Below, in pieces: positions 42,512 through 52,200 of a stretch of 64,000 nt of DNA. How positions within the stretch are numbered: the stretch's first letter is position 1; each line of letters opens with the position of its first letter. The notes beneath the pieces were generated by a model. That model was not told where the DNA came from and made no database searches. It saw only the letters and a program-made list of their open reading frames with translations. Made by a program: the position numbers and the translations under genes. Origin of the DNA: Symbioplanes lichenis. GTDB taxonomy: Bacteria > Actinomycetota > Actinomycetes > Mycobacteriales > Micromonosporaceae. Where the stretch lies: NCBI RefSeq assembly GCF_030709675.1, contig NZ_JAUZQD010000008.1, forward strand, positions 124,001 to 188,000, in the 5' to 3' direction.

Positions 42512-44019
42512 CGGAGGGGCTCGACGTCGCGCTCCTGCTCGGGGCCGCGGTGCTGCTCGTGGCGGTCGGGGCGGTGCGCGTGTCGACGCGGATCGGGCTG
42601 CCGAGCCTGCTCGTCTATCTGCTCATCGGGATGCTGATCGGCGAGTCCGGGCTGGGGATCCGGTTCGATGACGCGGAGCTGACCCGTACCCTCGGCTTCT
42701 GCGCTCTGATCATGATCATCGCCGAGGGCGGGCTGACCGCGCGCTGGACCACCCTGCGGCCCGTGCTCGGGCTCTCCGCGACGCTGGCCACGCTCGGGGT
42801 GGCCGTCAGCGTCGCCGTCGTGGGCGCTGTCGTGCACTGGGTGCTCGGGCTCGACTGGCGGCTCGCGCTGCTCTACGGGGCGGTGCTGTCGTCGACGGAC
42901 GCGGCGGCGGTGTTCGCCACGTTGCGGCGGCTGCGGCTGCCGCGCCGGCTGGTCGCCACGCTCGAGGCCGAGTCCGGCATGAACGACGCGCCGGTGGTCC
43001 TGCTGGTCGTGCTGCTCTCGGCCGTGGGTGCCTTCGCTCACCCTTGGTGGTACGAACTCCTGCTCGTCCTGTACGAGCTCAGCGCCGGCGCCGCGATCGG
43101 CCTCGTGGTCGGCGTGGCCGGACGGTGGCTGCTCCGGCACGCCGCGTTGCCGTCGGCCGGGCTCTATCCGATCGCGGCCGTGGCGCTGACCTTCCTCGCG
43201 TACGCGGTCGGTGCCGTCGCCCACGCCTCGGGCTTCCTCGCCGTCTATGTGGCCGGGGTGGTGCTCGGCAACGGCCGGGTCCCGCACCGCCGGGCGATCC
43301 TGGGGTTCGCGGACGGGCTGGCGTGGGTGGCCCAGATCGGACTGTTCGTGCTGCTCGGGCTGCTGGTGTCGCCGGCCGAGCTGCCCGCGGCGCTGGTGCC
43401 GGCGCTGGTCGTGGGGTGTGCGCTGGTCCTCTTCGCCCGGCCCCTGTCGGTGTGGGTGTCGGCGGTCGCGGTGCGCGGCTCGCGGCGGCTGGGCTGGCGG
43501 GGACAGGCGTTCCTGAGCTGGGCCGGGCTGCGCGGCGCGGTGCCGATCGTGCTCGCGACGATCCCGTTGTCGGCGGGGACGCCCGGGGCGGGACGGCTCT
43601 TCGACGCGGTGTTCGTGCTGGTGATCATCTTCACGCTGGTGCAGGCGGGCACCCTGGCGCCGGTCGCGCGGCGGCTCGGCATCACGGCGCCGGAGGAGAC
43701 GGTCGAGGTGCACGTCGAGACGGCGCCGCTCGAGCGCATGCACGCGGACCTGCTGCAGATCGACATCGACCGGGGCTCGCGGCTGGCCGGGGTGCACATC
43801 GACGAGTTGCGGCTGCCGGTCGGGGCCGGCGTCACGCTGATCGTGCGGGACGGGGGCGGGTTCGTGCCGGGGCCGGACACGCGGATGCGTACGGGGGACA
43901 GTCTTTTGATCGTCGCCACCGCGGACGTGCGGGACACCGCCGAACGCCGGTTGCGGGCCGTGAGCCGGCGGGGGCGGCTCGCGCGGTGGTTCGGGGAGGA
44001 CGGGATGGAACGGGTCTGA
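42508..44019 (+). CDS. Potassium/proton antiporter (CPA1-type with RCK_C domain)
   Basis: This 503-aa membrane protein has about 12-13 transmembrane segments up to residue 390. The ion-exchange core is visible in LSSTDAAAVFATLRR and ESGMNDAPVVLLVVLLS, where Asp residues occupy the usual transport positions. A cytoplasmic regulatory-type domain follows at about residues 405-485 (IDIDRGSRLAGVHIDELRLP ... GDSLLIVATADVRD). It resembles the NhaP2/CvrA group. GTG 42508 is coupled to the DUF167 stop. c-di-AMP commonly binds RCK_C domains, so a link to the riboswitch signal is possible but only inferred. Confidence 0.88.
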   Translation: MTEGLDVALLLGAAVLLVAVGAVRVSTRIGLPSLLVYLLIGMLIGESGLGIRFDDAELTRTLGFCALIMIIAEGGLTARWTTLRPVLGLSATLATLGVAVSVAVVGAVVHWVLGLDWRLALLYGAVLSSTDAAAVFATLRRLRLPRRLVATLEAESGMNDAPVVLLVVLLSAVGAFAHPWWYELLLVLYELSAGAAIGLVVGVAGRWLLRHAALPSAGLYPIAAVALTFLAYAVGAVAHASGFLAVYVAGVVLGNGRVPHRRAILGFADGLAWVAQIGLFVLLGLLVSPAELPAALVPALVVGCALVLFARPLSVWVSAVAVRGSRRLGWRGQAFLSWAGLRGAVPIVLATIPLSAGTPGAGRLFDAVFVLVIIFTLVQAGTLAPVARRLGITAPEETVEVHVETAPLERMHADLLQIDIDRGSRLAGVHIDELRLPVGAGVTLIVRDGGGFVPGPDTRMRTGDSLLIVATADVRDTAERRLRAVSRRGRLARWFGEDGMERV

Positions 44020-44344
44020 CCGGCGCCGCATCATCCGTGGCTTCCGCCGGCGGCCGGCCGGGCGGGTCCGTCGGGGCCTGACCGGTATCCGACGGTCCGG
44101 TTCGGGGCTTTTGTCGCAGGTCGGGGCGGTGCGGCGTGTTGTCGGGACCGTTCACGTTCCGTATCCTTGCCACCCTCCGGAGTGCGCGGCTGGGTCGAAC
44201 CGCCGCGCACAGGTGCGTGGGGTGCGTGCCGGGCCGCGCGGGGGCGTGGCCGCCTGGGTGCGGGGGCGGTGGGCGACCGCGACCCCGCGACACCGATGAC
44301 CGCCGAGATTCGCCGCGCCCCGCGCGCGGCTCAGGGGAGCGACG
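44020..44344 (+). other. Intergenic region with dksA-like gene promoter and long leader
   Basis: No gene is supported. A good promoter, TTGTCG (44139-44144), 17 bp, TATCCT (44162-44167), would start transcription near 44174 and give a leader of about 170 bases before the zinc-finger gene. The leader can form a hairpin from GTGCGCGG near 44182 with CCGCGCAC about 20 bases later. No known riboswitch motif was seen. Confidence 0.55.
44139..44167 (+). promoter_or_regulatory. Promoter of the DksA-like gene
   Basis: TTGTCG (44139-44144) and TATCCT (44162-44167) are separated by 17 bp, a good vegetative promoter for a high-GC actinomycete. It probably drives the DksA-like gene together with lspA, rluD and the following unknown gene, which are tightly packed. 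Confidence 0.65.
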
Positions 44345-44746
44345 ATGGCCAAGGCAACCGAGAAGGCCGCGCCGAAGGGGACCCGCAGCGCGGAGGAGAC
44401 CGAGCAGATCCGCGTCGCGCTCGTGGAGCGCCGCGACGAGCTGCAGGAGGAGTACGACCGCTCCCTCTCCGAGATCACCGCCCTCCAGCGCGAGCGGCTC
44501 GAGGACTCCGCCGGGGACGACCAGGCGGACACCGGCACGAAGACGTTCGAGCGTGAGCAGGAGATCACTCTCGCGCACAATCTGCTGGAGCGGATCACAC
44601 AGGTGGAACGCGCCCTCGAGCGGCTCGGCGAAGGCAACTACGGTTGGTGCGAGCGATGCGGCAACGCCATCCCCGTCGAGCGGCTGGCGGCGTTCCCGGT
44701 CGCGACCCTGTGTGTGTCCTGCAAGCAGTTGGAGGAACGACGCTGA
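44345..44746 (+). CDS. TraR/DksA family zinc-finger protein
   Basis: This 133-aa protein has a helical N-terminal hairpin (EQIRVALVERRDELQEEYDR ... LQRERLEDSAGDDQADTGT) and a C-terminal four-cysteine zinc finger (CERCGNAIPVERL ... CVSC). The acidic residues at the hairpin tip resemble those DksA inserts into the RNA polymerase secondary channel. A regulatory role on transcription is likely but not shown for this protein. A GGAGCG site precedes ATG 44345. Its stop overlaps the proposed CTG start of lspA (CTGA). Confidence 0.9.
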   Translation: MAKATEKAAPKGTRSAEETEQIRVALVERRDELQEEYDRSLSEITALQRERLEDSAGDDQADTGTKTFEREQEITLAHNLLERITQVERALERLGEGNYGWCERCGNAIPVERLAAFPVATLCVSCKQLEERR

Positions 44747-45459
44747 ACGCCGACGAGGCAGCGGCCGGCGCCGCGCACCCGGTCGAGGGCTCGCCTGCGG
44801 GCGGGCCCGTCGCGGGCTCGCCTGCGAGTTCGCCCGCGGGCTCGCTTCCGGGGGGCTCACCCGCGAGTTCGCCCGCGGGCTCGCTTCCGGGGGAGTCCGC
44901 CGGGGGTGGGCCGGATCCGGTCGCCGCCGCACCCCAGAGTTTTTCCCGCAAGGCGGTCACGGTGCTCGGCGTCGTGGCCGTCGTCGCGGTGCTGCTCGAC
45001 CAGCTGGTCAAGGAGCTGTCCACCAACGGCCTGACCGAAGGTGAGCCGGTGCGCATCCTGGGCGGCCTGGTCTACCTGTCGCTGCTGCGCAACAGCGGCG
45101 CCGCATGGAGCATGGGCGCCGGGATGACCTGGATCTTCCCGCTGGTGACGATCGTCGTCGTGGGCTGGATCGGATGGATGGCCGTCCGGCTGCGGTCGAT
45201 CCCGTGGGCGGTCGCGCTCGGCCTCGTGCTGGGCGGGGCGCTGGGCAACCTGGGCGACCGGTTGTTCCGGGACCCCGGCTTCTTCCAGGGGCACGTGGTC
45301 GACATGATCAGTGTCTTCGGGCCCAACGCGCAGTACTTCCCCGTCTTCAACATCGCCGACAGCTGCCTGAGCGTCGGCGTGGTGCTGGCGGTGCTGCTCG
45401 AGCTGACCGGGCGGCAGCGCGACGGGTCGCGTACCGGGCAGAAGCGGGCCGCGGCATGA
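44743..45459 (+). CDS. lspA: Lipoprotein signal peptidase LspA (apparent CTG start)
   Basis: This 238-aa membrane aspartyl protease cuts prolipoprotein signal peptides. The four transmembrane segments begin near residue 70. The catalytic aspartates are Asp187 in HVVDMIS and Asp206 in FNIADS; NSGAAWS and GNLGDRLF are also conserved. The N-terminal 65 residues are low complexity with a 13-residue duplication. No ATG, GTG or TTG in frame lies between the good GGAGGA site (44731-44736) and the first membrane helix, whereas CTG 44743 is six bases from that site and overlaps the previous stop. Confidence 0.88.
   Translation: MNADEAAAGAAHPVEGSPAGGPVAGSPASSPAGSLPGGSPASSPAGSLPGESAGGGPDPVAAAPQSFSRKAVTVLGVVAVVAVLLDQLVKELSTNGLTEGEPVRILGGLVYLSLLRNSGAAWSMGAGMTWIFPLVTIVVVGWIGWMAVRLRSIPWAVALGLVLGGALGNLGDRLFRDPGFFQGHVVDMISVFGPNAQYFPVFNIADSCLSVGVVLAVLLELTGRQRDGSRTGQKRAAA
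44815..44892 (+). repeat. 39-bp tandem repeat in the lspA 5' end
   Basis: Two 39-bp units at 44815-44853 and 44854-44892 share the core GCGAGTTCGCCCGCGGGCTC. They are read in frame as GSPASSPAGSLPG twice. A shorter, diverged partial unit precedes them. The repeat extends the cytoplasmic tail of LspA by multiples of 13 residues. Confidence 0.8.
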
Positions 45460-46379
45460 GCGCGCGGTCGTTGCCCGTACCCGACGGTCTGGACGGCATG
45501 CGTCTCGACCAGGCCGTGTCGCGTCTCTTCGGCCTGAGCCGCACGGCGGCCGCGTCCCTGGTCGAGGCCGGTGACGCGCTCGTCGACGGCATCCCGCGGC
45601 CCAAGAGCGACAAGGTCAGCGCCGGGGCGTGGCTCGAGGTCACGCTGCCGCCGCCGGTGACCGCGCCCGCCGTGGTCGCCGAGCCGGTGCACGGCCTGGG
45701 CATCGTCTACAGCGACGACGACATCGTGGTGGTCGACAAGCCCGTCGGCGTGGCCGCGCACCCGAGCCCCGGCTGGACCGGCCCGACCGTGATCGGCGGC
45801 CTGGCCGCCATGGGCCAGAACGTCGCGACCAGCGGCGCGGCCGAGCGGCAGGGCGTCGTGCACCGCCTCGACGTCGGCACCACCGGGCTCATGGTCGTGG
45901 CCAAGAGCGAGGTGGCCTACAGCGTCCTCAAGCGCGCCTTCAAGGAGCGCGAGGTCGACAAGCGCTACCACGCCGTCGTGCAGGGTCACCTCGACCCGCT
46001 GCGCGGCACGATCGACGCGCCGATCGACCGGCACCCCACCGCCGACTACAAGTACGCGGTCATGTCCGACGGCAAGCCCAGCGTCACGCACTACGACACC
46101 CTCGAGGCGTTCCGCTCGGCGAGCCTGATCGACGTGAAGCTGGAGACGGGGCGCACCCACCAGATCCGCGTCCACTTCTCGGCGCTGCGGCACCCCTGCG
46201 TGGGCGATCTCACGTATGGCGCCGATCCGACCCTGGCGGCCCGGCTCGGGCTGAAGCGGCAGTGGCTGCACGCCCGCGAGCTCTCCTTCCTGCACCCGCG
46301 CACGCTGGAGGAGGTCCGGTTCGTGAGCGACTACCCTGAGGACCTGGCGCACGCACTCGACATCCTTGGTGAGAGCTAG
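45456..46379 (+). CDS. rluD: RluD-type 23S rRNA pseudouridine synthase
   Basis: This 307-aa protein has an N-terminal S4 domain (MRLDQAVSRLFGLSRTAAASLVEAG) and an RluA/RluD catalytic domain. The nucleophile Asp139 lies in VHRLDVGTTGLMV. VVDKPVGVAAHPSPG and LETGRTHQIRVHFSALRHP are typical. It isomerises uridines in 23S rRNA, probably in helix 69. ATG 45456 overlaps the lspA stop (ATGA); lspA-rluD is a common pair. Confidence 0.92.
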   Translation: MSARSLPVPDGLDGMRLDQAVSRLFGLSRTAAASLVEAGDALVDGIPRPKSDKVSAGAWLEVTLPPPVTAPAVVAEPVHGLGIVYSDDDIVVVDKPVGVAAHPSPGWTGPTVIGGLAAMGQNVATSGAAERQGVVHRLDVGTTGLMVVAKSEVAYSVLKRAFKEREVDKRYHAVVQGHLDPLRGTIDAPIDRHPTADYKYAVMSDGKPSVTHYDTLEAFRSASLIDVKLETGRTHQIRVHFSALRHPCVGDLTYGADPTLAARLGLKRQWLHARELSFLHPRTLEEVRFVSDYPEDLAHALDILGES

Positions 46380-46389
46380 GTTTCTTCCG

Positions 46390-47373
46390 ATGGGCCCCGG
46401 AGACCGCACGATGCACGCTCCGGTGCGGGGGTTGCCCCGCACCGGCTCGGGTCCCGTGCGGCTGCGGGTCCTGACCGGGCTCGTGCTGGCCTCGGCCCTG
46501 GCCCTGCTCATCACGGTCGTGGTCAGCACCGACCACGGCCCGGCCCCCGAGCGCGAGTCCGGCGACGTCGTGCGGGTCGGCGTGGTCGACGGCCAGTCGG
46601 TCGCCGGCTATCTGCGCTCGAGCCGGGGCGAGCTGGCGGCGCTGCTGCCGGCCTCCGGGGCGCCCGCGTCGGGCGAGACCTGGGCCCTGGTCAGCCTGGC
46701 CTCCTACTTCCCGCCCGACCGGCTTCCCGCCCTGCTCGGCGGCGCGCCCGTCGCCCAGGTCTACGCCCGGGCGCCGCTGCCCGGCGTGCGCACGCAGGTC
46801 GTCAAGATTCCGGTTTATCGCATGCCGCAAGATGTCGTCTCCGGCATGCAGAACGCCGCCCTGGCCCGTGACCAGGAGCAGGCCGACTATCGCAAGCTCG
46901 CCGGGAAGCTCCACGGCGACACCCGCAACGACGAGCGCCTGCGCCTGGCCTACGACACGGCCGCGCGGACGGCCGCCGCCGAGGCCGCGGCCTACCGGGC
47001 CGCCTGCGCCTGCGTCTTCGCCGCCGTCGTGCGCGCCGGGCCGGAGATCCTCGACACCATCGCGGACCGCGCCGAGGTGCGGGCGGTGGACCCGGCCCCC
47101 GAGGTACGCCGCCTCGACCGCACCGAGTTCCGCCCGGTCCAGCCCGAACAGACGACGACGGTGGAGGTTGCCCCGCAAACCTCCCCGCCACTACCCTCAT
47201 CGACCGGGGCGAGTGTGACGCCGGCCGCACCGTCCCGTCCCGCGCCGGGGCCCACGCCGTCCGCCCCGGCACCGGAGGAGAGCGCTGCCGCATCGACCGC
47301 ACCGTCCGCGAGCACCGAGGCCGAGCTGCCGTCCCGAGCACTGGCAGCATCCCCGGGCGCGTCCGGGCGTTGA
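46390..47373 (+). CDS. Unknown single-pass extracytoplasmic protein
   Basis: This protein of about 327 aa has an N-terminal transmembrane or uncleaved signal segment (VLTGLVLASALALLITVVVS), a globular part of some 200 residues and a Pro/Ala/Ser-rich tail of 80 residues. The middle contains a helical, alanine-rich stretch (RLAYDTAARTAAAEAAAYRAA) with a CxC pair (ACACVF). I do not recognise the family. The start is uncertain among TTG 46366, ATG 46390 and ATG 46411. It follows rluD without a promoter and may share its transcript. A 7-bp hairpin (47384-47407) follows its stop. Confidence 0.65.
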   Translation: MGPGDRTMHAPVRGLPRTGSGPVRLRVLTGLVLASALALLITVVVSTDHGPAPERESGDVVRVGVVDGQSVAGYLRSSRGELAALLPASGAPASGETWALVSLASYFPPDRLPALLGGAPVAQVYARAPLPGVRTQVVKIPVYRMPQDVVSGMQNAALARDQEQADYRKLAGKLHGDTRNDERLRLAYDTAARTAAAEAAAYRAACACVFAAVVRAGPEILDTIADRAEVRAVDPAPEVRRLDRTEFRPVQPEQTTTVEVAPQTSPPLPSSTGASVTPAAPSRPAPGPTPSAPAPEESAAASTAPSASTEAELPSRALAASPGASGR

Positions 47374-47383
47374 TTCCAGGAGT

Positions 47384-47407
47384 CTTCACGTGCATTCGCC
47401 CGTGAAG
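47384..47407 (+). terminator. Weak hairpin after the unknown exported protein
   Basis: CTTCACG (47384-47390) pairs with CGTGAAG (47401-47407) across a ten-base loop, 11 bases after the stop. There is no T tract. It may be a weak terminator. Confidence 0.35.
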
Positions 47408-47554
47408 GCGGCGTTTGTCAGTTGGTGATCAAGAGCGCTCAGGCTTGTGCCACGCAGAGGTGGCCCGAATAAGGTAGGCGTCCGTAGCCTGTTGCCCCGA
47501 CGGTGACCGGCGCGCACATTGACCGATATCGAGCAGGGGCGGGGAGGACGAGCC

Positions 47555-49135
47555 GTGGACGGGACCGAGACCGGCTGGGGCCGGCCTGCGGAGCCGGCGC
47601 CGCGCTGGCGGGCGCTGCTCGACCGGGCCCGGCACAGCGCGCGGGACGACGAGCGTGAGCCGGAGGACTCCGGGTCGCGCCGGGAAGACTTCGGCTCGCG
47701 GCTCGAGGGCGATGCGCAGCCGTTGCCCAGTCGGCCGCAGCGGCCGTTCAATCCGCTGGATCCGCGGCAGCGGGAGGCCTACGGGGCGGCCGAGCCCCGG
47801 CGGGCTCCGGTGCCGCCGCCGGTCAATCCGCTGGAGCAGCGGCCGGGTCGGGCTTCGCTGGGGGAGCGGCTGAACGCTTCGGAGGCGTCGCCCGCTGTTT
47901 CGCCTCCTCCTTCTCCTTCGCTTGATCGGTCTTTCGATCGGGGGCCTGCGCCCTTGCCGGCGCCTGCGCCTTCGCTTGATCAGCGTCGGCAGTCGCGGAT
48001 CGGGGAGGGGTTCCAGCCGCGGCCGGATGCCGACTCGAACAGCTTCTTCAATCCGGGCGCGCGGCCGGCGCCGCCCCTGCCGTCGCGCGGGGCCGCCTCG
48101 GTCGGGTCGGCCTCGGTGCCGGCGCCGCCGTCGGCGCCGCAGTCCTTCGCGCCGCAGTCCTTCGTGCCGCCGCCTCTGGCCCCCGCGCCTCGTTCGGCGC
48201 CGCCGTTGGCTCCCGCGCCGCGGTCGGTTCCGCCGTTGGCTCCCGCGCCTCGTTCGGCGCCGCCTTCCGCGCCCTCGCCGACGTCGCCCGCCGCCTCGCG
48301 CATCGAGTGGCGGCAGACGCGGCAGGAGGCCGAGGACCGGGCGGTCGCCACGCTGCGCCGCAAGCTGGGCAAGCCGCGGGTGCTGGCCTTCGCCAACCCC
48401 AAGGGTGGCGTCCACAAGACCACCGCGACCGTGCTGGCCGCCGCCACCATCGGCAGCGTGCGCGGCCGGGGCGTGCTCGCCTGGGACGACAACGAGCTGC
48501 GCGGCACCCTCGGCCTGCGCGCCGGCAGCGCCCGGCACGCCCGCACCATCCGGCACCTGGTCAGCGACCTGCTCCAGATCGAGAACATGCACGGCAACGA
48601 CCTCATGCAGGTCTTCGACGGCTATCTGCGGCACGCCTCGGACGGCTCCTACGACGTGCTGGCCGGCGAGGAGAACCCCCGGTTCGCGCAGCGGCTCGAC
48701 CAGAGCACGGTGAGCCGGGTGACGGACCTGCTCCGCCGCACCCACGACGTCATCTGCGTCGACACCGGCAACAACGTCGAGAGCATCAACTGGCAGACCG
48801 TCATGCGCAGCGCCGACCAGCTCGTCGTGACGACCGTGCCCCGCGAGGACGCCGCCTTCACCGCCGACTGGATGCTCGACGTGCTCAACGAGACCGGGCA
48901 GGAGGAGCTGGTCCGCAACGCGGTCACGCTGATCTCGTGCCCGTCGCCGGGCAAGCTGCCGTTGCTGGACGACCTCGCGAAGCACTTCGCCACGCGGACG
49001 CGGGCGGTGGCCATCGTGCCGTACGACCCGTCGCTGGAGGTGGGGTCGTCCATCGAGTACGGCGCCCTGCAGCCCGAGACGAAGCAGGCCTGGCAGCGCG
49101 CGGCGGCGATGATGATCGAGCCGTTCGCGGAGTAG
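47555..49135 (+). CDS. ParA/MinD-like ATPase with long proline-rich N-terminus
   Basis: This 526-aa protein has about 245 disordered residues rich in Pro, Arg and Ala, then a ParA/MinD-type P-loop domain. The deviant Walker A is KGGVHKTT starting at K283; the signature and P-loop lysines are kept, but His replaces the usual Gly before the second lysine. Further motifs are DVICVDTGNNVES (Walker B region) and VVTTVPREDAAFTADWM. Three 10-residue repeats LAPAPRS(A/V)PP lie just before the domain. GTG 47555 follows GGGGAGGA. Such proteins position cargo; here the cargo is unknown. There is no ParB partner next to it. Confidence 0.85.
   Translation: MDGTETGWGRPAEPAPRWRALLDRARHSARDDEREPEDSGSRREDFGSRLEGDAQPLPSRPQRPFNPLDPRQREAYGAAEPRRAPVPPPVNPLEQRPGRASLGERLNASEASPAVSPPPSPSLDRSFDRGPAPLPAPAPSLDQRRQSRIGEGFQPRPDADSNSFFNPGARPAPPLPSRGAASVGSASVPAPPSAPQSFAPQSFVPPPLAPAPRSAPPLAPAPRSVPPLAPAPRSAPPSAPSPTSPAASRIEWRQTRQEAEDRAVATLRRKLGKPRVLAFANPKGGVHKTTATVLAAATIGSVRGRGVLAWDDNELRGTLGLRAGSARHARTIRHLVSDLLQIENMHGNDLMQVFDGYLRHASDGSYDVLAGEENPRFAQRLDQSTVSRVTDLLRRTHDVICVDTGNNVESINWQTVMRSADQLVVTTVPREDAAFTADWMLDVLNETGQEELVRNAVTLISCPSPGKLPLLDDLAKHFATRTRAVAIVPYDPSLEVGSSIEYGALQPETKQAWQRAAAMMIEPFAE
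48173..48262 (+). repeat. 30-bp tandem repeats encoding LAPAPRSxPP
   Basis: Three adjacent 30-bp units start at 48173, 48203 and 48233. The first and third carry GCGCCTCGTTCGGCGCCG and the second differs at several third positions. They are preceded by two 15-bp units encoding PQSFA and PQSFV. They form a proline-rich linker directly before the ATPase domain. Confidence 0.8.
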
Positions 49136-49249
49136 CCGGTGTGATCATCGAGGCAATCCCCGAATAGGTGGGTGTCTGGCTCCCCTCTCGCGGGGCCACG
49201 GGTCTAGGCTCGTCAGGTCTTCGTCGCCGCGGGAGTTAGGGGGCCCTGG

Positions 49250-52200
49250 GTGTCTGACTCGTTCGTGCACCTGCACGTGCACACCGAGTATTCGATGCTC
49301 GACGGCGCGGCGCGGGTGAAGGAGCTCCTCGCGGAGGCCAACCGCCTCGGCATGCCGGCCGCGGCGATCACCGACCACGGCAACATGCACGGGGCCTACG
49401 ACTTCTACACGCAGGCCAAGGCGGCCGGCGTGACCCCGGTGATCGGGGTGGAGGCCTATCTCGCGCCCGAGTCGCGGCTCAACAAGAGTCGCATCAAGTG
49501 GGGCCGGCCGGAGCAGAAGAGCGACGACATCTCGGGTAACGGCGCGTACACCCACATGACCATGTGGGCGCGGAACGCGGTCGGCCTGAAGAACCTCTTC
49601 CGGCTCAACTCGCGGGCCTCGATGGAGGGTCAGCTCGGTAAGTATCCGCGCATGGACTTCGACATCATCGCGGAGCACGCCGAGGGCATCATGGGCACGA
49701 CCGGCTGCCCGTCCGGGGCGGTGCAGACGCGGCTGCGGCTGGGGCAGTTCGACGAGGCGCTCGAGTCCGCCGCGCGCTACCAGGAGGCGCTCGGCCGGGA
49801 CAACTACTTCCTCGAGATCATGGACCACGGCCTGTCGATCGAGAAGCGGGTCCGCGACGGGCTGCTGGAGATCGGCAAGAAGCTCAACATCCGGCCGCTG
49901 GTGACCAACGACTCGCACTACGTGCACGAGGCGCAGGCCGAGGCGCACGACGTGCTGCTGTGCGTGCAGACCGGCAGCAACGTGGCCGACCCCAACCGGT
50001 TCCGCTTCGACGGCGCGGGCTACTTCGTGAAGTCGGCCGACCAGATGCGCGCGGTCGACTCGTCGGAGGCCTGGCTGGAGGGCTGCCGCAACACGCTTTT
50101 CGTGGCCGAGCGGGTCGACACCGAGGGCATGTTCACGTTCAAGAACCTGATGCCCCGGTTCCCCATCCCGGAGGGTTACTCCGAGGAGGAGTACTTCCGC
50201 CACGTGGCCTTCGAGGGGCTGCGGGCGCGGTTCCCCGACGGCATCCCGGAGACCCACGTCAAGCAGGCCGAGTACGAGCTGGGCGTCATCATCCAGATGG
50301 GCTTCCCGTCCTACTTCCTCGTGGTCGCCGACTTCATCCAGTGGTCCAAGCGCAACGGCATCGCCGTGGGCCCGGGGCGTGGCTCCGCGGCGGGGTCCCT
50401 GATCGCGTACGCGATGGGCATCACCGACCTCGACCCGCTCCCGCACGGCCTGATCTTCGAGCGGTTCCTCAACCCCGAGCGCATCTCCATGCCGGACGTC
50501 GACATCGACTTCGACGAGCGCCGGCGCGGCGAGGTCATCAAATACGTGACCGACCGCTGGGGCGAGGACAAGGTCGCGCAGATCGCCACGTTCGGCACGA
50601 TCAAGGCGAAGGCCGCGATCAAGGACGCCTCCCGGGTGCTCGGCTACCCGTTCGCGGTCGGTGACCGGATCACCAAGGCCATGCCGCCGGACGTCATGGG
50701 CAAGGGCATGAGCCTCACCGGCATCTTCAACAAGGACGACAAGCGCTACAACGAGGCGGGCGAGATCCGCTCGATGTACGACTCGGAGCCCGACGTCAAG
50801 AAGGTCATCGACACCGCGCGGGGCATCGAGGGGCTGATCCGGCAGACCGGCGTGCACGCCGCGGGCGTCATCATGAGCGCCGAGCCGATCATCGACCACA
50901 TCCCGTTGATGCGCCGCGCCTCCGACGGCGTGATCATCACGCAGTTCGACTATCCGACCTGCGAGACGCTCGGCCTGCTCAAGATGGACTTCCTGGGCCT
51001 GCGCAACCTGACGATCATCGATGACGCGGTCAAGAACATCAAGCTCAACCACGGCCTCGACCTCGATCTGCTGAAGCTGCCGCTGGACGACCCCAAGTCC
51101 TACGATCTGCTGGCCCGCGGCGACACCCTGGGCGTGTTCCAGCTGGACGGCGGCCCGATGCGGTCGCTGCTGCGTCTGATGAAGCCCGACAACTTCGAGG
51201 ACATCTCCGCCGTCCTGGCGCTCTACCGGCCCGGCCCGATGGGCGTCGAGTCGCACACCAACTACGCGCTGCGCAAGAACAAGCTCCAGGAGATCACCCC
51301 GATCCACCCCGAGCTCGAGAAGCCGCTGCAGGAGATCCTCGAGCCCACATACGGCCTGATCGTCTATCAGGAGCAGGTGCAGCGCGCCGCGCAGATCCTC
51401 GCCGGCTACTCGCTCGGCCAGGCCGACCTGCTCCGCCGGGCCATGGGCAAGAAGAAGAAGGAGATCCTCGACAAGGAGTTCATCCCGTTCCGGGACGGCT
51501 GCCGCGAGCACGGCTACTCCGACGAGGCGATCCAGGCGGTGTGGGACGTGCTGGTGCCCTTCGCCGGCTATGCGTTCAACAAGGCGCACTCCGCCGCGTA
51601 CGGGCTGGTGTCGTTCTGGACCGCGTACCTGAAGGCGCACTACCCCGCCGAGTACATGGCCGGGCTGCTCACGTCCGTCGGTGACGACAAGGACAAGATG
51701 GCCATGTACCTGGCCGAGTGCCGCCGCATGGGCATCCAGGTGCTGCCGCCCGACGTCAACCAGTCCGCCGGCCCGTTCACCCCGGTCGGCAAGGACATCC
51801 GCTTCGGGCTGGGCGCCGTGCGCAACGTCGGCGCCAACGTCGTGGAGTCCATCGCGCGCTGCCGCGTGGAGAAGAGCGAGTACAAGGACTTCTACGACTT
51901 CCTCTCCAAGGTCGACGCGGTGGTCTGCAACAAGCGGACCGTGGAGTCGCTGATCAAGGCCGGCGCGTTCGACTCGCTCGGGCACAGCCGCAAGGCGCTG
52001 CTCGCGGTGCACGCCGAGGCCATCGACGCCTTCGCCGACGTCAAGCGCAAGGAGGCCGCGGGCCAGTTCGACCTGTTCGGGGCGTTCGGCGACGACGCGG
52101 GCGGCGGCAGCTCGGCCACCGTGGCCATGCCGACGATCACCGAGGACGAGTGGGACAAGCGCGACAAGCTGTCCTTCGAGCGGGAGATGCTCGGTCTCTA

